From NCBI RefSeq assembly GCF_003143515.1, contig NZ_CP029343.1, forward strand, positions 5,332,001-5,396,000: a stretch of DNA of 64,000 nt, written 5' to 3'. The DNA comes from Massilia oculi. GTDB lineage: Bacteria; Pseudomonadota; Gammaproteobacteria; Burkholderiales; Burkholderiaceae_D. A program made the translations under genes and the position numbers. Below the pieces are notes generated by a model, which had not been told where the DNA came from, searched no databases, and saw only the letters and a program-made list of their open reading frames with translations. Below are positions 1-8,386 of this stretch, one piece after another; the first letter of the stretch is position 1; each line of letters begins with the position of its first letter.

Positions 1-2
1 AC

Positions 3-344
3 CCGCACAGCGCCTACCTGGCCTCGCTGCTCGACGTCGGCATCGTCGGCAGCGTGCTGACCGCGCTGTTCTTCGCCCATGCCTGGCGGCTGCTGCGGCG
101 CGCGGCGCGCCAGGCCGCCCGACTCGCCCAGGGGGCGCTGGCCGGGTTCTTCGGTGGCGGCGCGGCCTGCATCCTGCTGCTGCTGGTCCAGGGCCTGACC
201 GACGACAGCTTCATGCCGGCGTTCACGCATGTGTATTTCTGGCTGTGCTACGGCGCGGCGGTCGGGACCCTGGCCCGTGCGCCGTCCGCGCAGGCGGCGG
301 GCGCCACGGCGCGGGGCCGGCCCGCAGCGGGGGAGGCCTCATGA
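3..344 (+). CDS. O-antigen ligase/polymerase family membrane protein, C-terminal end (partial)
   Basis: The window opens inside this gene; the frame is read from base 3 and stops at 342-344. The first visible residues (PHSAYLASLLDVGIVGS) fit the conserved stretch near the C-terminus of O-antigen ligase or Wzy-type polymerase proteins. Two hydrophobic helices follow (around LTALFFAHAW and ACILLLLVQGL), then a short Ala/Gly-rich tail. Such proteins polymerise or transfer lipid-linked repeat units at the periplasmic face of the inner membrane. The stop overlaps the next gene's start (ATGA), so it belongs to the operon that follows. Only about 113 residues are visible, so polymerase and ligase cannot be told apart. 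Confidence 0.6.
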   Translation, partial: PHSAYLASLLDVGIVGSVLTALFFAHAWRLLRRAARQAARLAQGALAGFFGGGAACILLLLVQGLTDDSFMPAFTHVYFWLCYGAAVGTLARAPSAQAAGATARGRPAAGEAS

Positions 345-1456
345 AAGTCTGTTTCGTCGGCATGGACAACCTGCCGGTGCTGGCCGAAGAATTCAATATG
401 CACGGGATTGGCGGCGAGCAGGTCCAGCAGACGCTGCTGGCCGGCGCACTGGTGCGGCGCGGCATCGAGGTCAGCATGGTCGTGTTCGACTACGGCCAGG
501 CCGACCGCCGCAGCTGGTCGGGCATCGTCACCCACCGCGCGTTCCGCCAGGCGGCCGGACTGCCGGTGCTGCGCTTCGTGTATCCACGCTGGATCAAGAC
601 CTGGCGCGCGCTGCGGCGCGCCGATGCCGACGTGTACTACCTGAGCTGCGCCGGCATGCAGCTGGGGCTGGTGGCGCTGTTCTGCCGTCTCCACGGTCGC
701 AAGCTGGTGTTCCGGGTCGCGCACGACAGCGACTGTGAGCCGGATGCGCTCCTGATCAAGTACCGGCGCGACCGCAAGCTGTACGAATACGGTTTGCGGC
801 GGGCGCACCTCGTGCTGGTCCAGACGCAGCGCCAGCGCGCCGCCATGCTGCAGAACTATCGGCGCCACAGCACCGTCGCGCGCATGCTGGTGCAGCCGGC
901 GGCGCAGCCGGTGGAACGCGATATCGACGTGCTGTGGGTGAACAACCTGCGCCAGTTCAAGCGTCCCGACCTGCTGCTCGAGCTCGCGCGCCGCCTGCCG
1001 CGGCTGCGTTTCTGCATGATCGGGGGAGAGCAGCCCGGCGCCGCCGAACTGTACGCCGGCATCGCGGCGCAGGCCGCACAGCTGCCGAACCTGTCCTTCA
1101 GCGGCCGCGTGCCGTACCACAGGATGGCCGGGCGCTACGCGGCGGCGCGCGTGTTCGTCAATACCTCGGACAGCGAAGGTTTCCCCAACTCCTACCTGCA
1201 GGCGTGGATCCACGGCACGCCCACGGTCGCCTTCTTCGACCCCGACGGCGTGATTGCCCGCGAAGGACTCGGCCATGCGGCAACCACGCTCGACGACATG
1301 GCGGCGCAGGTCGCCGCGCTGGCCGCGGGCGGCGCCGACTGGCACGCGCGCAGCGCGCGCTGCCGCGCCTACATGGAGCGGCATTATGCCGAGCAGGACG
1401 TGCTCGGCCCCTATCTGGATGGACTCGAGGAGGTCTGCCATGGAACAAGCAACTGA
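341..1456 (+). CDS. glycosyltransferase family 4 protein
   Basis: A 371-residue GT-B fold glycosyltransferase, probably adding a sugar to the lipid-linked repeat unit of the surface polysaccharide on the cytoplasmic side. ATG 341 is chosen because it overlaps the previous stop and has a strong GGGGGAGG ribosome binding site just upstream. The N-terminus (MKVCFVGMDNLP, then GIGGEQVQQ) is the first Rossmann half. The C-terminal donor-binding half has VNTSDSEGFPNSYLQAW, where the usual GT4 E-x7-E motif reads E-x7-Q: the second Glu is replaced. Family assignment is from the overall pattern; donor and acceptor cannot be read from sequence. The next glycosyltransferase overlaps its end by 17 bases. 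Confidence 0.85.
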   Translation: MKVCFVGMDNLPVLAEEFNMHGIGGEQVQQTLLAGALVRRGIEVSMVVFDYGQADRRSWSGIVTHRAFRQAAGLPVLRFVYPRWIKTWRALRRADADVYYLSCAGMQLGLVALFCRLHGRKLVFRVAHDSDCEPDALLIKYRRDRKLYEYGLRRAHLVLVQTQRQRAAMLQNYRRHSTVARMLVQPAAQPVERDIDVLWVNNLRQFKRPDLLLELARRLPRLRFCMIGGEQPGAAELYAGIAAQAAQLPNLSFSGRVPYHRMAGRYAAARVFVNTSDSEGFPNSYLQAWIHGTPTVAFFDPDGVIAREGLGHAATTLDDMAAQVAALAAGGADWHARSARCRAYMERHYAEQDVLGPYLDGLEEVCHGTSN

Positions 1457-2585
1457 ACGGCCGCTGCAGGTGATGTTCCTGGTCGTGTCGGCCAGCGTCG
1501 GCGGGGCCGAGACCCATGCGGTGACGCTGGCGCAGGCGCTCGACCAGCGCCGCTTCTCGGTGTCGCTGGTCTACCTGAAGGACGAGGCCGAGATCCCCGG
1601 CGCCTTCGACGACGAGCATTGCCGGGTGTCGGCGTTTTGCCTGAACGCCCGCAACAAGCTCGACCTGGGAGCGGTGCGCCGGCTGGCGGACTATGCGGCA
1701 GAGCGCCAGGTCGACATTATCGTCTGCGCCAACCCGTATCCGCTGATCTATGCATGGGCGGTGCGGCTGCTGTCGCGCAAACGCCTGCGTGTGGTCGAGA
1801 TCCTGCATTCGACCGAGCCGTTCACGCGGCGCGCCTGGCTGCAGATGGTTCTGTACCGGCCCCTGATGTGGATGTCGGACCTGCTGGTCTTCGTCTGCAA
1901 GAACCAGCGCTCGTACTGGGAAACCCAGCGGGTGCGGGCGCGCAGTTCCCAGGTAGTGCACAACGGCGTGGACCTCGGCCGCTTCAGGAACGACTTCGGA
2001 CCGGCGCAGATCTGCGCCTTCCGCCGCCTGAACGGCTTCGCGGACCACGACTACGTGGTCGGGATCTGCGGGATCCTGCGCCAGGAGAAAGGGCACCAGG
2101 ACCTATTGCGCGCGCTCCACATGGCGCACGCTGCCGGCACCTGCGCAAAGTGCCTGATGATCGGCGACGGGCCGATGCGGCCGGCGATCGAGTCCACCAT
2201 CGAGCGCCTGTGCCTGACCGGAGATGTCGCGATCACGGGCGTGCTGGCCGACGTGCGGCTGGCCATCGCCTCGTGCGACGTGATCGTGGTGCCCTCGCAC
2301 AACGAGACGTTTTCGATCGCGGCGCTCGAGGCGATGGCCCTGGGCAAGCCCCTGATCATGGCCGACGTGGGCGGCGCGTCGGAGCAGGTCGAGCATTCGG
2401 GCAATGGCTATCTGTATCCGAAGGCCGACGTGGCCGCGCTGTCCGACCGCATCCTGCGCATGGCCGATCCCGGCTGCCGCAACGCGTTCGGCGCCGCCAG
2501 CCTGCGCAAGGTGATCCGCGAATTCTCGCTGACGCGGATGGTGGACGCCTATGCGCGCGAACTCATCGACCTGGCGCGCCACTGA
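1440..2585 (+). CDS. glycosyltransferase family 4 protein
   Basis: A 381-residue GT4 glycosyltransferase. The start at ATG 1440 lies inside the 3' end of the previous gene and has GAGGAG upstream. The N-terminal half shows VMFLVVSASVGGAETHAV, typical of GT4 acceptor-side glycine loops. The C-terminal half has GICGILRQEKGHQDLLRAL and an intact E-x7-E motif in NETFSIAALEAMALGKP, which binds the nucleotide-sugar donor in this family. It probably acts in the same repeat-unit pathway as its neighbours; the sugar is unknown. Flippase and polymerase genes in the same operon support a Wzx/Wzy-type pathway. Confidence 0.88.
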   Translation: MEQATERPLQVMFLVVSASVGGAETHAVTLAQALDQRRFSVSLVYLKDEAEIPGAFDDEHCRVSAFCLNARNKLDLGAVRRLADYAAERQVDIIVCANPYPLIYAWAVRLLSRKRLRVVEILHSTEPFTRRAWLQMVLYRPLMWMSDLLVFVCKNQRSYWETQRVRARSSQVVHNGVDLGRFRNDFGPAQICAFRRLNGFADHDYVVGICGILRQEKGHQDLLRALHMAHAAGTCAKCLMIGDGPMRPAIESTIERLCLTGDVAITGVLADVRLAIASCDVIVVPSHNETFSIAALEAMALGKPLIMADVGGASEQVEHSGNGYLYPKADVAALSDRILRMADPGCRNAFGAASLRKVIREFSLTRMVDAYARELIDLARH

Positions 2586-2586
2586 C

Positions 2587-4089
2587 ATGGGACGCGCCGG
2601 TCCAGCCATGGGAGTGAGCCGGTCGGCGGCGTTCCTGACCGCCGGCGGCATGGTCGAGTTCGCCTTGCAGTTCCTGCTGCCGGTAATCCTGGTGCGCCAG
2701 CTCGACCCTGATGGCTTCGGCCAGTACCGCTACCTGACCTTGATGCTGGGCACGGCGCTGGCGCTGGCGCCGGCCTTCATGCCGCAGGCGCTGTACTACT
2801 TCCTCCCGCGCGCCGGCGGCCGGCAACTGACGGTGATCGGCAACGCCGCCGCCTGGCTGGCCTGCATGGGCCTGGTCGTGGCCTTCCTTGTCAGTCCGGT
2901 CAGTCCGCTCGCGGGCGAGCTGCTCGGCGCGCTGCACCGGGCCACGCACGGCCTGTCGGCGCTGTACCTCGGCCTGTCGGTGCTGCTGACGATCGTGACC
3001 ACGCTGGCGATCGCCGAGGGGCGCATCCTGTGGCACTGCAGTACCGAGCTGGCGCTGGCCCTGCTGCGCACCGCGCTGGTGGCCACGGCCGCAGTGCTGT
3101 CGCACGACATCGCCTGGGTGGTGGCGGCGCTGGTGCTCGATGCCACGCTGCGCCTGGCGGTGCTGGCGGCCTACCTCCTGACGCGGCCAGGCGGGGCGCG
3201 CCTGCGTTGCGAGCCGGCGAGCCTGCTGGCGCAATTGCGCTATGCACTGCCGTTCGCCGCGGGCGGCAGCCTGTTCGCCATGCGGGCCCAGGCCGACGGC
3301 TGGATCGCCGCCTCGGCGATGCCGCCGCAGGTCTTCGCCGCGTTCACCATCGGCGCCGTGGTGCTGCCGGTCGCCACGCTGATCCGCCAGCCGATCAACA
3401 GCGCCATGCTCCCGCACCTGAACCGTGCCTTCGCCGCTGGCGCCCGCGCCGAAGTCCATGCGCTGCTGCTCAAGGGGAACGGGGCGGCGACGCTGCTGCT
3501 GGCGCCGCTGGCCTGTGCGCTGATCCTGCTGGCGCCCGAGATCGTGGCGCTGGTGTACACCGAACGCTACCTGGCGGCGGTCCCGGTGATGCGCCTGTAC
3601 TTGCTGCTGGTCGTGCTGCAGTCGGTGGCGGTCGGCTTCGCGATGCCGGCGCTCGACATGGGCCGGCTGGCGCTCCGAATCAATCTTGCCGGGCTGGCGC
3701 TGTCCGTCACCCTGAGCCTGGCCGGCGTGCACCGGTTCGGCCTGGCCGGGGCGGCGCTCGGCAGCGTGGCCGCCTTCCTGCTATGCGAACTCGCGAATGC
3801 GCGCGCCGTCGGGAAGGTGCTGGAGCGGCCATGGCGCGCGATGTTCCCGCTGCGGCTGGCGGGGCTGGTGCTGGGCGCCTGCGTGGCGGGAATCCTGGCT
3901 GCCGCATGGTGGGCGCCGGCGTTCGGCGCCGATCCGTGGCGCTCCCTCGGGGGCAAGCTGGGCGTGTACGCCGCCGCGACGCTGGTGCTGTTTGCCGCGG
4001 GTGGCGGCCTGGGAGAGCTGCGCCGCCTGAGCGCGCCGTTCGCCGTTGCCGGCGTGGCGCCGGTCGCGGTGCGGCCGCCATCGGCCTGA
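2587..4089 (+). CDS. polysaccharide flippase (Wzx-like oligosaccharide flippase family)
   Basis: About 500 residues and hydrophobic almost throughout, with some 12-14 predicted membrane helices, as in MATE-related Wzx flippases that move lipid-linked repeat units across the inner membrane. The N-terminal GGMVEFALQFLLPVILVRQLDPDGFGQYRYL is the family's usual first-helix and loop pattern (hydrophobic helix, then D..GFGQYR). The start at ATG 2587 lies one base after the upstream glycosyltransferase stop, implying translational coupling. In-frame starts further upstream (2551) would read into the previous gene. Two nested inverted repeats follow its stop and may end this part of the transcript. 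Exact substrate unknown. Confidence 0.85.
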   Translation: MGRAGPAMGVSRSAAFLTAGGMVEFALQFLLPVILVRQLDPDGFGQYRYLTLMLGTALALAPAFMPQALYYFLPRAGGRQLTVIGNAAAWLACMGLVVAFLVSPVSPLAGELLGALHRATHGLSALYLGLSVLLTIVTTLAIAEGRILWHCSTELALALLRTALVATAAVLSHDIAWVVAALVLDATLRLAVLAAYLLTRPGGARLRCEPASLLAQLRYALPFAAGGSLFAMRAQADGWIAASAMPPQVFAAFTIGAVVLPVATLIRQPINSAMLPHLNRAFAAGARAEVHALLLKGNGAATLLLAPLACALILLAPEIVALVYTERYLAAVPVMRLYLLLVVLQSVAVGFAMPALDMGRLALRINLAGLALSVTLSLAGVHRFGLAGAALGSVAAFLLCELANARAVGKVLERPWRAMFPLRLAGLVLGACVAGILAAAWWAPAFGADPWRSLGGKLGVYAAATLVLFAAGGGLGELRRLSAPFAVAGVAPVAVRPPSA

Positions 4090-4132
4090 AGCGGCGATTC
4101 CTGGAGCAGCTAGTAGCTGGAACCCGCTTCAG
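4086..4132. repeat. nested inverted repeats after the flippase gene
   Basis: An outer 9-bp perfect inverted repeat (CTGAAGCGG at 4086-4094, CCGCTTCAG at 4124-4132) encloses an inner one (CAGCTA at 4107-4112, TAGCTG at 4114-4119). The outer arm includes the flippase stop codon. There is no T-run, so it is not a classical intrinsic terminator; it could be an mRNA 3' stabiliser or attenuator. Confidence 0.6.
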
Positions 4133-4165
4133 CGCCGGCTGGGGGCGCTTGAAGCACGAATACTG

Positions 4166-4204
4166 CTTGCTGAGTTGCCGATCGCTTTGATCTAACTCAG
4201 CAAG
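4166..4204. repeat. 11-bp perfect inverted repeat between flippase and Wzz genes
   Basis: CTTGCTGAGTT at 4166-4176 is matched exactly by AACTCAGCAAG at 4194-4204 across a 17-base loop. The surrounding sequence is less GC-rich than its neighbours. No U-run follows on either strand. It lies about 130 bases before the Wzz start, so it may be a regulator site or a weak terminator. Confidence 0.6.
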
Positions 4205-4335
4205 TAATGGGTTTATGGCGCTAGGGTGGTGGTAGCACGCTTGCCTTCACGCGTCACGTCATGGAGAGCTGATGGGGATAGGCTCTTGAACAGCCGCGCA
4301 GCAGTGCGCTGTGCCGGTCCAACCGAGGGAACAGC

Positions 4336-5796
4336 ATGGGCAAGAACGAGATCCTGACACCGGAAGCAACGCCATTGGACAGGTTCGATCCCGGTCCTGC
4401 GCTGGTGCCCTTCAGGCTGGCGGAACATGTCGGGGTCATGGTGCGCCACCGGCTGTTCATCCTTCTGGTGACGGTGTCGGTGACGGCGCTGGGCACCCTC
4501 TACGCCCTGGCGCGGCCACCGTCCTATACGGCCAACCTGCTGATCCACGTGACCGACATGCGCTCGTACGAGCCGCGCACGCTGCTCGGCCATGCCACGC
4601 CGGCCGCGGCCTACCGGCGCGCCATGGCCGAAGCCGAACTGCTGCGCTCGCGCGCGGTCATCGGGACGGCCGCGACGCGCCTGCGGCTGGACGTGGTGGC
4701 CGAGCCGCGCTACTTCCCGGCGATCGGCACGGCGCTGGCGCGCTGGAATGCGCGCCACGGCCTGGCGCCCGCGCCCTATGGCGGCTACGCCTGGGGCGGC
4801 GAGCGCATCCGGGTGAGCGAGCTGGCGGTGCCCCCGGACCTCCTCGACCAGCCGCTCCAGGTTACGCGCCTCGACCGGGAGCGCTACAGCCTGAGCGTCG
4901 GGGACGGAAGCCGCGCCGTCGTCGGCCGGGTCGGCACGCCGCTGGCGGCGGCGCGGGACGGCGGCAGCGTGCGCCTGACGATCGATGCGCTGGAGGGCGC
5001 GCCCGGCGCCGCCTACCTGGTCGCGCGGCGCTCGGTCCCGGCCGTGATCGACGAGATCGGCGCCGCGCTGGACATCGCCGAGCTCGGCAAGGACACCGGC
5101 GTGCTCAGCGTGAGGCTCGAGGGCGCCGAGCCGCGCCGGCTCACGGCCATCCTCAACGAGATCGGCAATGTCTATATGGAGCATGTGCGCAGCGAGAAAG
5201 CGAGCGAGTCGACCGGTTCGATGGACGTGCTGCGCGCGCGCCTTCCCGCCCTGCGCCAGCGCGTCGCCGCCGCCGAGGAGCGCTACGAATCCTACCGCCG
5301 CCAGCACGGCGCCGCCGACGTTGTCGAGGATACGCGGCTGGCGCTCGGCCGGCTGTCAGCGACCCGCGAGCAACTGGCCCAGCTGCAGCGCAGGCGCGCC
5401 GAGCTGGGCGTGCGCTTCGGCGACCGGCATCCGGAGCTGCTGGCGCTGGACCGGCAGCTCGACGGGGTGCGCCAGGAAATTGCCGGCCTCCAGGCCGAGG
5501 CCGGGCGCCTGCCCGCCGTGGCGACCGAGCTCGAGCGGCTCGCGCGCGACCTGAAGGCCGAGACCGAGCTGTATAACTCGGTGCTGCGCAGAACCGAGGA
5601 ACTCGACGTCGATGCCGGAGACCGCTCCAGCAACGTCAGGATCGTCGACGAGGCGATCGTGCCAGTCAAGCCGGCCGGTTCGCGCAAGGTGATCGTCGCA
5701 CTGTCCGTCGTGCTCGGCCTGTTCTTCGGCATCGCCGGGGCCTTCGTCCTGACCTTGCGTGAACGGCTGCGCCAGCCGATTCGGGGGGAGGCATGA
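4336..5796 (+). CDS. Wzz/GNVR-type polysaccharide chain-length determinant (PCP family, no kinase domain)
   Basis: 486 residues with one membrane helix near each end (about 39-60 and 451-473) and a long periplasmic region between, the layout of polysaccharide co-polymerases. The C-terminal half of the periplasmic part is a predicted coiled coil with the GNVR-like stretch RRRAELGVRFGDRHPELLAL. Proteins of this kind oligomerise in the inner membrane and set polymer chain length. It ends shortly after the second helix (RERLRQPIRGEA), so the BY-kinase domain of Wzc-type proteins is absent. The start ATG 4336 has GAGGGA 5-6 bases upstream. The next gene starts inside its stop (ATGA). Confidence 0.88.
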   Translation: MGKNEILTPEATPLDRFDPGPALVPFRLAEHVGVMVRHRLFILLVTVSVTALGTLYALARPPSYTANLLIHVTDMRSYEPRTLLGHATPAAAYRRAMAEAELLRSRAVIGTAATRLRLDVVAEPRYFPAIGTALARWNARHGLAPAPYGGYAWGGERIRVSELAVPPDLLDQPLQVTRLDRERYSLSVGDGSRAVVGRVGTPLAAARDGGSVRLTIDALEGAPGAAYLVARRSVPAVIDEIGAALDIAELGKDTGVLSVRLEGAEPRRLTAILNEIGNVYMEHVRSEKASESTGSMDVLRARLPALRQRVAAAEERYESYRRQHGAADVVEDTRLALGRLSATREQLAQLQRRRAELGVRFGDRHPELLALDRQLDGVRQEIAGLQAEAGRLPAVATELERLARDLKAETELYNSVLRRTEELDVDAGDRSSNVRIVDEAIVPVKPAGSRKVIVALSVVLGLFFGIAGAFVLTLRERLRQPIRGEA

Positions 5797-6116
5797 AGCG
5801 GATCGCGCGCATCGGGGTCGTCCTGCTGGCCGCCTGCGCGCTATGCCTGCTGCGCATCGCCCTCGTGCTGCTGGGGACCACGGTCTATCTGTTGCTGCTG
5901 CCAGGTGTGATCGCCATGAAGCGCGACTATCCCCGTGCCGACCGGGTCTTCCTGTGGTGCGCGCTGCTGGGCTGGACCGGGGTGGGCTGGATCGCGGCCA
6001 TGGTCTTCGTGCTGACGCGGCGGACCAACCCCACGCACGCGCATGCCGGTCGTCAGCCCTCCATGGCCACCGGTGACGGCACCGTCGTATTTACCAAGCG
6101 CGGTCGGGACTGCTAG
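5793..6116 (+). CDS. small membrane protein resembling the superinfection immunity (Imm) family
   Basis: 107 residues with two or three hydrophobic segments. The core (LLLLPGVIAMKRDYPRADRVFLW, then LLGWTGVGWIAAMVFVL) follows the pattern of the phage T4 superinfection immunity protein family: L.P.IIA.KR.H......LLLLNLLLGWT.IGWI.AL. In phage those proteins block DNA entry of a second phage; bacterial copies are common and their roles are mostly untested. It overlaps the Wzz stop by four bases and so is probably translated with the polysaccharide genes. It overlaps the convergent LuxR gene by four bases. The family call rests on visual pattern only. Confidence 0.65.
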   Translation: MKRIARIGVVLLAACALCLLRIALVLLGTTVYLLLLPGVIAMKRDYPRADRVFLWCALLGWTGVGWIAAMVFVLTRRTNPTHAHAGRQPSMATGDGTVVFTKRGRDC

Positions 6117-6700
6117 CCGCGCACACCCACCAGCTTGTGCACCAGCTCCGACGAAGTCGATGCCGCGAATTTGCGCATCAGGCTGGCCCGGTGCATTTCC
6201 ACCGTGCGCGGACTCAAGGCCGTATCGCGTGCGATCATCTTGCTCGTCTTTCCTTCCACCAGCAGGGCCGCGATCTCGCGCTCGCGTGGGGTCAGTTGCG
6301 CCGTCACCGGGCGTTTTTCGCTGACGTCCTCGAAGGTCCAGACCCCGGCGCCCAGCGGCTGGGAGGGATCCAGCGCGCGCCCGGTCACGTGGCACCAGAA
6401 CAGCTCGCCGCTGGCGCGGCGCATGATGCGCTCGTCCGAATAGCGTCCCTTGGCGTTCATGATGGGGATGATGCGGTCGCCCGTGCGCAGGAACTCGTCC
6501 ATGGTCGGGTACAGGACGCTGAACGATTGTCCGTCGAGCTTGCCGTCGGCATAGCCGAACATCGCCGCCAGCGCGCCGTTGCAGGTCTGGATCACCCGGT
6601 CGACCGAGACGCACATGCCCACCGGCGCGTGCTGGAAGATCATCTCGTAATCGATGACGCAAGTAGGATTCATCTGATGCAGATCGACAGCTGTGCTCAT
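6113..6700 (-). CDS. PAS domain and LuxR-type HTH transcriptional regulator
   Basis: 195 residues. An N-terminal PAS domain (about 15-125, containing [18 protein letters not shown] and later [17 protein letters not shown]) is followed by a GerE/LuxR helix-turn-helix (about 133-190: [22 protein letters not shown], then [17 protein letters not shown]). There is no receiver domain, so it probably senses a small ligand, redox or light cue directly rather than being phosphorylated. It sits convergent to the polysaccharide operon and divergent from scoAB, so either could be a target. Two small palindromes lie in the shared intergenic region. Confidence 0.85.
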   Translation of the reverse strand: MSTAVDLHQMNPTCVIDYEMIFQHAPVGMCVSVDRVIQTCNGALAAMFGYADGKLDGQSFSVLYPTMDEFLRTGDRIIPIMNAKGRYSDERIMRRASGELFWCHVTGRALDPSQPLGAGVWTFEDVSEKRPVTAQLTPREREIAALLVEGKTSKMIARDTALSPRTVEMHRASLMRKFAASTSSELVHKLVGVRG

Positions 6701-6725
6701 TCGCGGTGGTATGTGTGGAGGATTG

Positions 6726-6784
6726 CCGTAGTTCTACGGTATTGTGCTTCGTTGTCACGTATTCTATGCTGAGTGTCTACTCAG
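6726..6784. promoter_or_regulatory. two short palindromes in the LuxR/scoA divergent region
   Basis: CCGTA-gttc-TACGG at 6726-6739 and CTGAGT-gtct-ACTCAG at 6769-6784 are exact inverted repeats, both with four-base spacers, in the 182-bp gap between the regulator and scoA. They are candidates for binding sites of the neighbouring LuxR-type protein. No clear -35/-10 pair was identified with confidence. Confidence 0.35.
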
Positions 6785-6882
6785 TAGTACAGAAGAGATT
6801 TGGCTTAGAACCTGTTCCGGTAGGCGCCGCAGGCACGACTCTCGCCTGCCGGGATTGGTTCACAACTATAAAAGGGACGGGT

Positions 6883-7578
6883 ATGAATAAAGTTTATCCA
6901 GACGCGCGCGCCGCCCTGGCCGGCATCGTTCAGGACGGCCAGACCATCGCCGTGGGCGGCTTCGGCCTGTGCGGCATTCCGGAAGCCCTGATCGCGGCGC
7001 TGCGCGATTCGGGCGTCAAGAATCTCACCGCCATTTCCAACAACGCCGGCGTGGACGGTTTCGGCCTTGGCCAGCTGCTGGAAACGCGTCAGATCAAGAA
7101 GATGATCTCGTCCTACGTGGGCGAGAACAAGGAATTCGCGCGCCAGTTCCTGGCCGGCGAGCTCGAACTCGAGTTCACCCCGCAGGGCACCCTGGCCGAG
7201 AAGCTGCGCGCCGGCGGCGCCGGCATCCCGGCCTTTTACACCAAGACCGGCTACGGCACCATCGTTGCTGAAGGGAAAGAGACCCGTGAGTTCAACGGCG
7301 AGCACTACGTGATGGAGCACGCGCTGTTCCCTGACGTGTCGCTGGTCAAGGCCCATATGGCCGACCGCGCCGGCAACCTGGTGTTCCGCAAGACCGCCCG
7401 TAACTTCAATCCGAATGTGGCCATGGCCGGCAAGGTCTGCATCGTGGAAGTCGAACAGCTGGTCGAGATCGGCGAGATCGATCCGGACCAGGTGCACCTG
7501 GCCAGCATCTTCGTGCATCGCATCGTCCACAATCCGACGCCCGAGAAACGCATCGAACAGCGCACCGTACGCGCTTGA
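6883..7578 (+). CDS. scoA: 3-oxoacid CoA-transferase subunit A
   Basis: 231 residues, the normal length for the alpha subunit of succinyl-CoA:3-ketoacid CoA-transferase. Family features include the early [20 protein letters not shown] glycine-rich segment and [15 protein letters not shown]. The enzyme moves CoA from succinyl-CoA to acetoacetate in the cytoplasm, joining ketone-body/PHB breakdown to central metabolism. ATG 6883 is chosen: it has AAGGGACGGG just upstream, and homologues begin at MNKVY. Subunit B follows after 24 bases, and a 3-hydroxybutyrate dehydrogenase gene lies 6 kb away, consistent with PHB metabolism. Confidence 0.93.
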   Translation: MNKVYPDARAALAGIVQDGQTIAVGGFGLCGIPEALIAALRDSGVKNLTAISNNAGVDGFGLGQLLETRQIKKMISSYVGENKEFARQFLAGELELEFTPQGTLAEKLRAGGAGIPAFYTKTGYGTIVAEGKETREFNGEHYVMEHALFPDVSLVKAHMADRAGNLVFRKTARNFNPNVAMAGKVCIVEVEQLVEIGEIDPDQVHLASIFVHRIVHNPTPEKRIEQRTVRA

Positions 7579-7602
7579 TCACCCACATTCGGAGACAAGA
7601 AC

Positions 7603-8253
7603 ATGGCATGGACTCGTGATGAAATGGCCGCGCGCGCGGCCCGGGAGCTGCAGGACGGCTTCTATGTGAACCTGGGCATCGGCTTGCCGACCCTGGTCGC
7701 CAACTATGTACCCCAGGATATCGAGGTGTTCCTGCAGTCCGAGAACGGCCTGCTGGGCATCGGACCGTTCCCCACCGAAGACCAGGTCGACGCCGACCTG
7801 ATCAACGCCGGCAAGCAGACCGTGACGGCGCTGCCCGGCTCGGCATACTTCAGCTCGGCCGATTCCTTCGGCATGATTCGCGGCGGCAAGATCAACCTGG
7901 CGATCCTGGGCGCGATGCAGGTGTCGGAACATGGCGACCTGGCCAACTGGATGATCCCAGGCAAGATGGTGAAGGGCATGGGCGGCGCGATGGACCTGGT
8001 CGCCGGCGTCAAGCGCGTGGTGGTCGTGATGGAACACGTCGCCACCGCCAAGGATGGCAGCACCAGCCACAAGATCCTCAAGAAATGCGACCTGCCGCTG
8101 ACCGGCGTCGGCGTGGTCGACCGCATCATCACCGACCTCGGCGTGATCGACGTGACCGATACCGGCCTCAAGGTGGTCGAACTGGCCCCCGGCGTGAGCC
8201 GTGACGAGATCGTGGCCGCGACCGGCTGCGAACTCGACACGTCGGCGCTGTAG
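7603..8253 (+). CDS. scoB: 3-oxoacid CoA-transferase subunit B
   Basis: 216 residues, full length for the beta subunit. The catalytic Glu of this family lies in the S-E-N-G motif ([13 protein letters not shown], Glu47), which forms the glutamyl-CoA thioester intermediate. The N-terminal [17 protein letters not shown] is also typical. It pairs with ScoA to form the heteromeric cytoplasmic enzyme. The start ATG 7603 has GGAGA upstream. A perfect 13-bp hairpin closes the operon just after the stop. Confidence 0.94.
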   Translation: MAWTRDEMAARAARELQDGFYVNLGIGLPTLVANYVPQDIEVFLQSENGLLGIGPFPTEDQVDADLINAGKQTVTALPGSAYFSSADSFGMIRGGKINLAILGAMQVSEHGDLANWMIPGKMVKGMGGAMDLVAGVKRVVVVMEHVATAKDGSTSHKILKKCDLPLTGVGVVDRIITDLGVIDVTDTGLKVVELAPGVSRDEIVAATGCELDTSAL

Positions 8254-8270
8254 TCGGCGCGGTTCAAAAC

Positions 8271-8305
8271 GACAAAAGGGCGCGGGTGACCAGCGCCCTT
8301 TTGTC
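8271..8305 (+). terminator. terminator hairpin after scoAB
   Basis: GACAAAAGGGCGC (8271-8283) and GCGCCCTTTTGTC (8293-8305) form a perfect 13-bp stem with a nine-base loop. The embedded A and T runs give a U-rich 3' arm on both strands, so it can work bidirectionally. It lies between scoB and the convergent TonB lipoprotein gene. Confidence 0.85.
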
Positions 8306-8386
8306 ATTCCGGCGTGCCGGATGACGACTGCTCCATCTTGCTGCAAGAGGCGTGGTTCGCGGCCGCCTGCGCTGCGCCGGCCCGCA

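Noticed and set aside
248..1441. Long open frame antisense to the first glycosyltransferase
   Set aside because: High GC opens antisense frames over real genes; it has no domain pattern and the sense frame is a clear GT4.
6868..6873. TATAAA as the scoA -10 element
   Set aside because: It would place the transcript start within a few bases of ATG 6883 and over the ribosome binding site.
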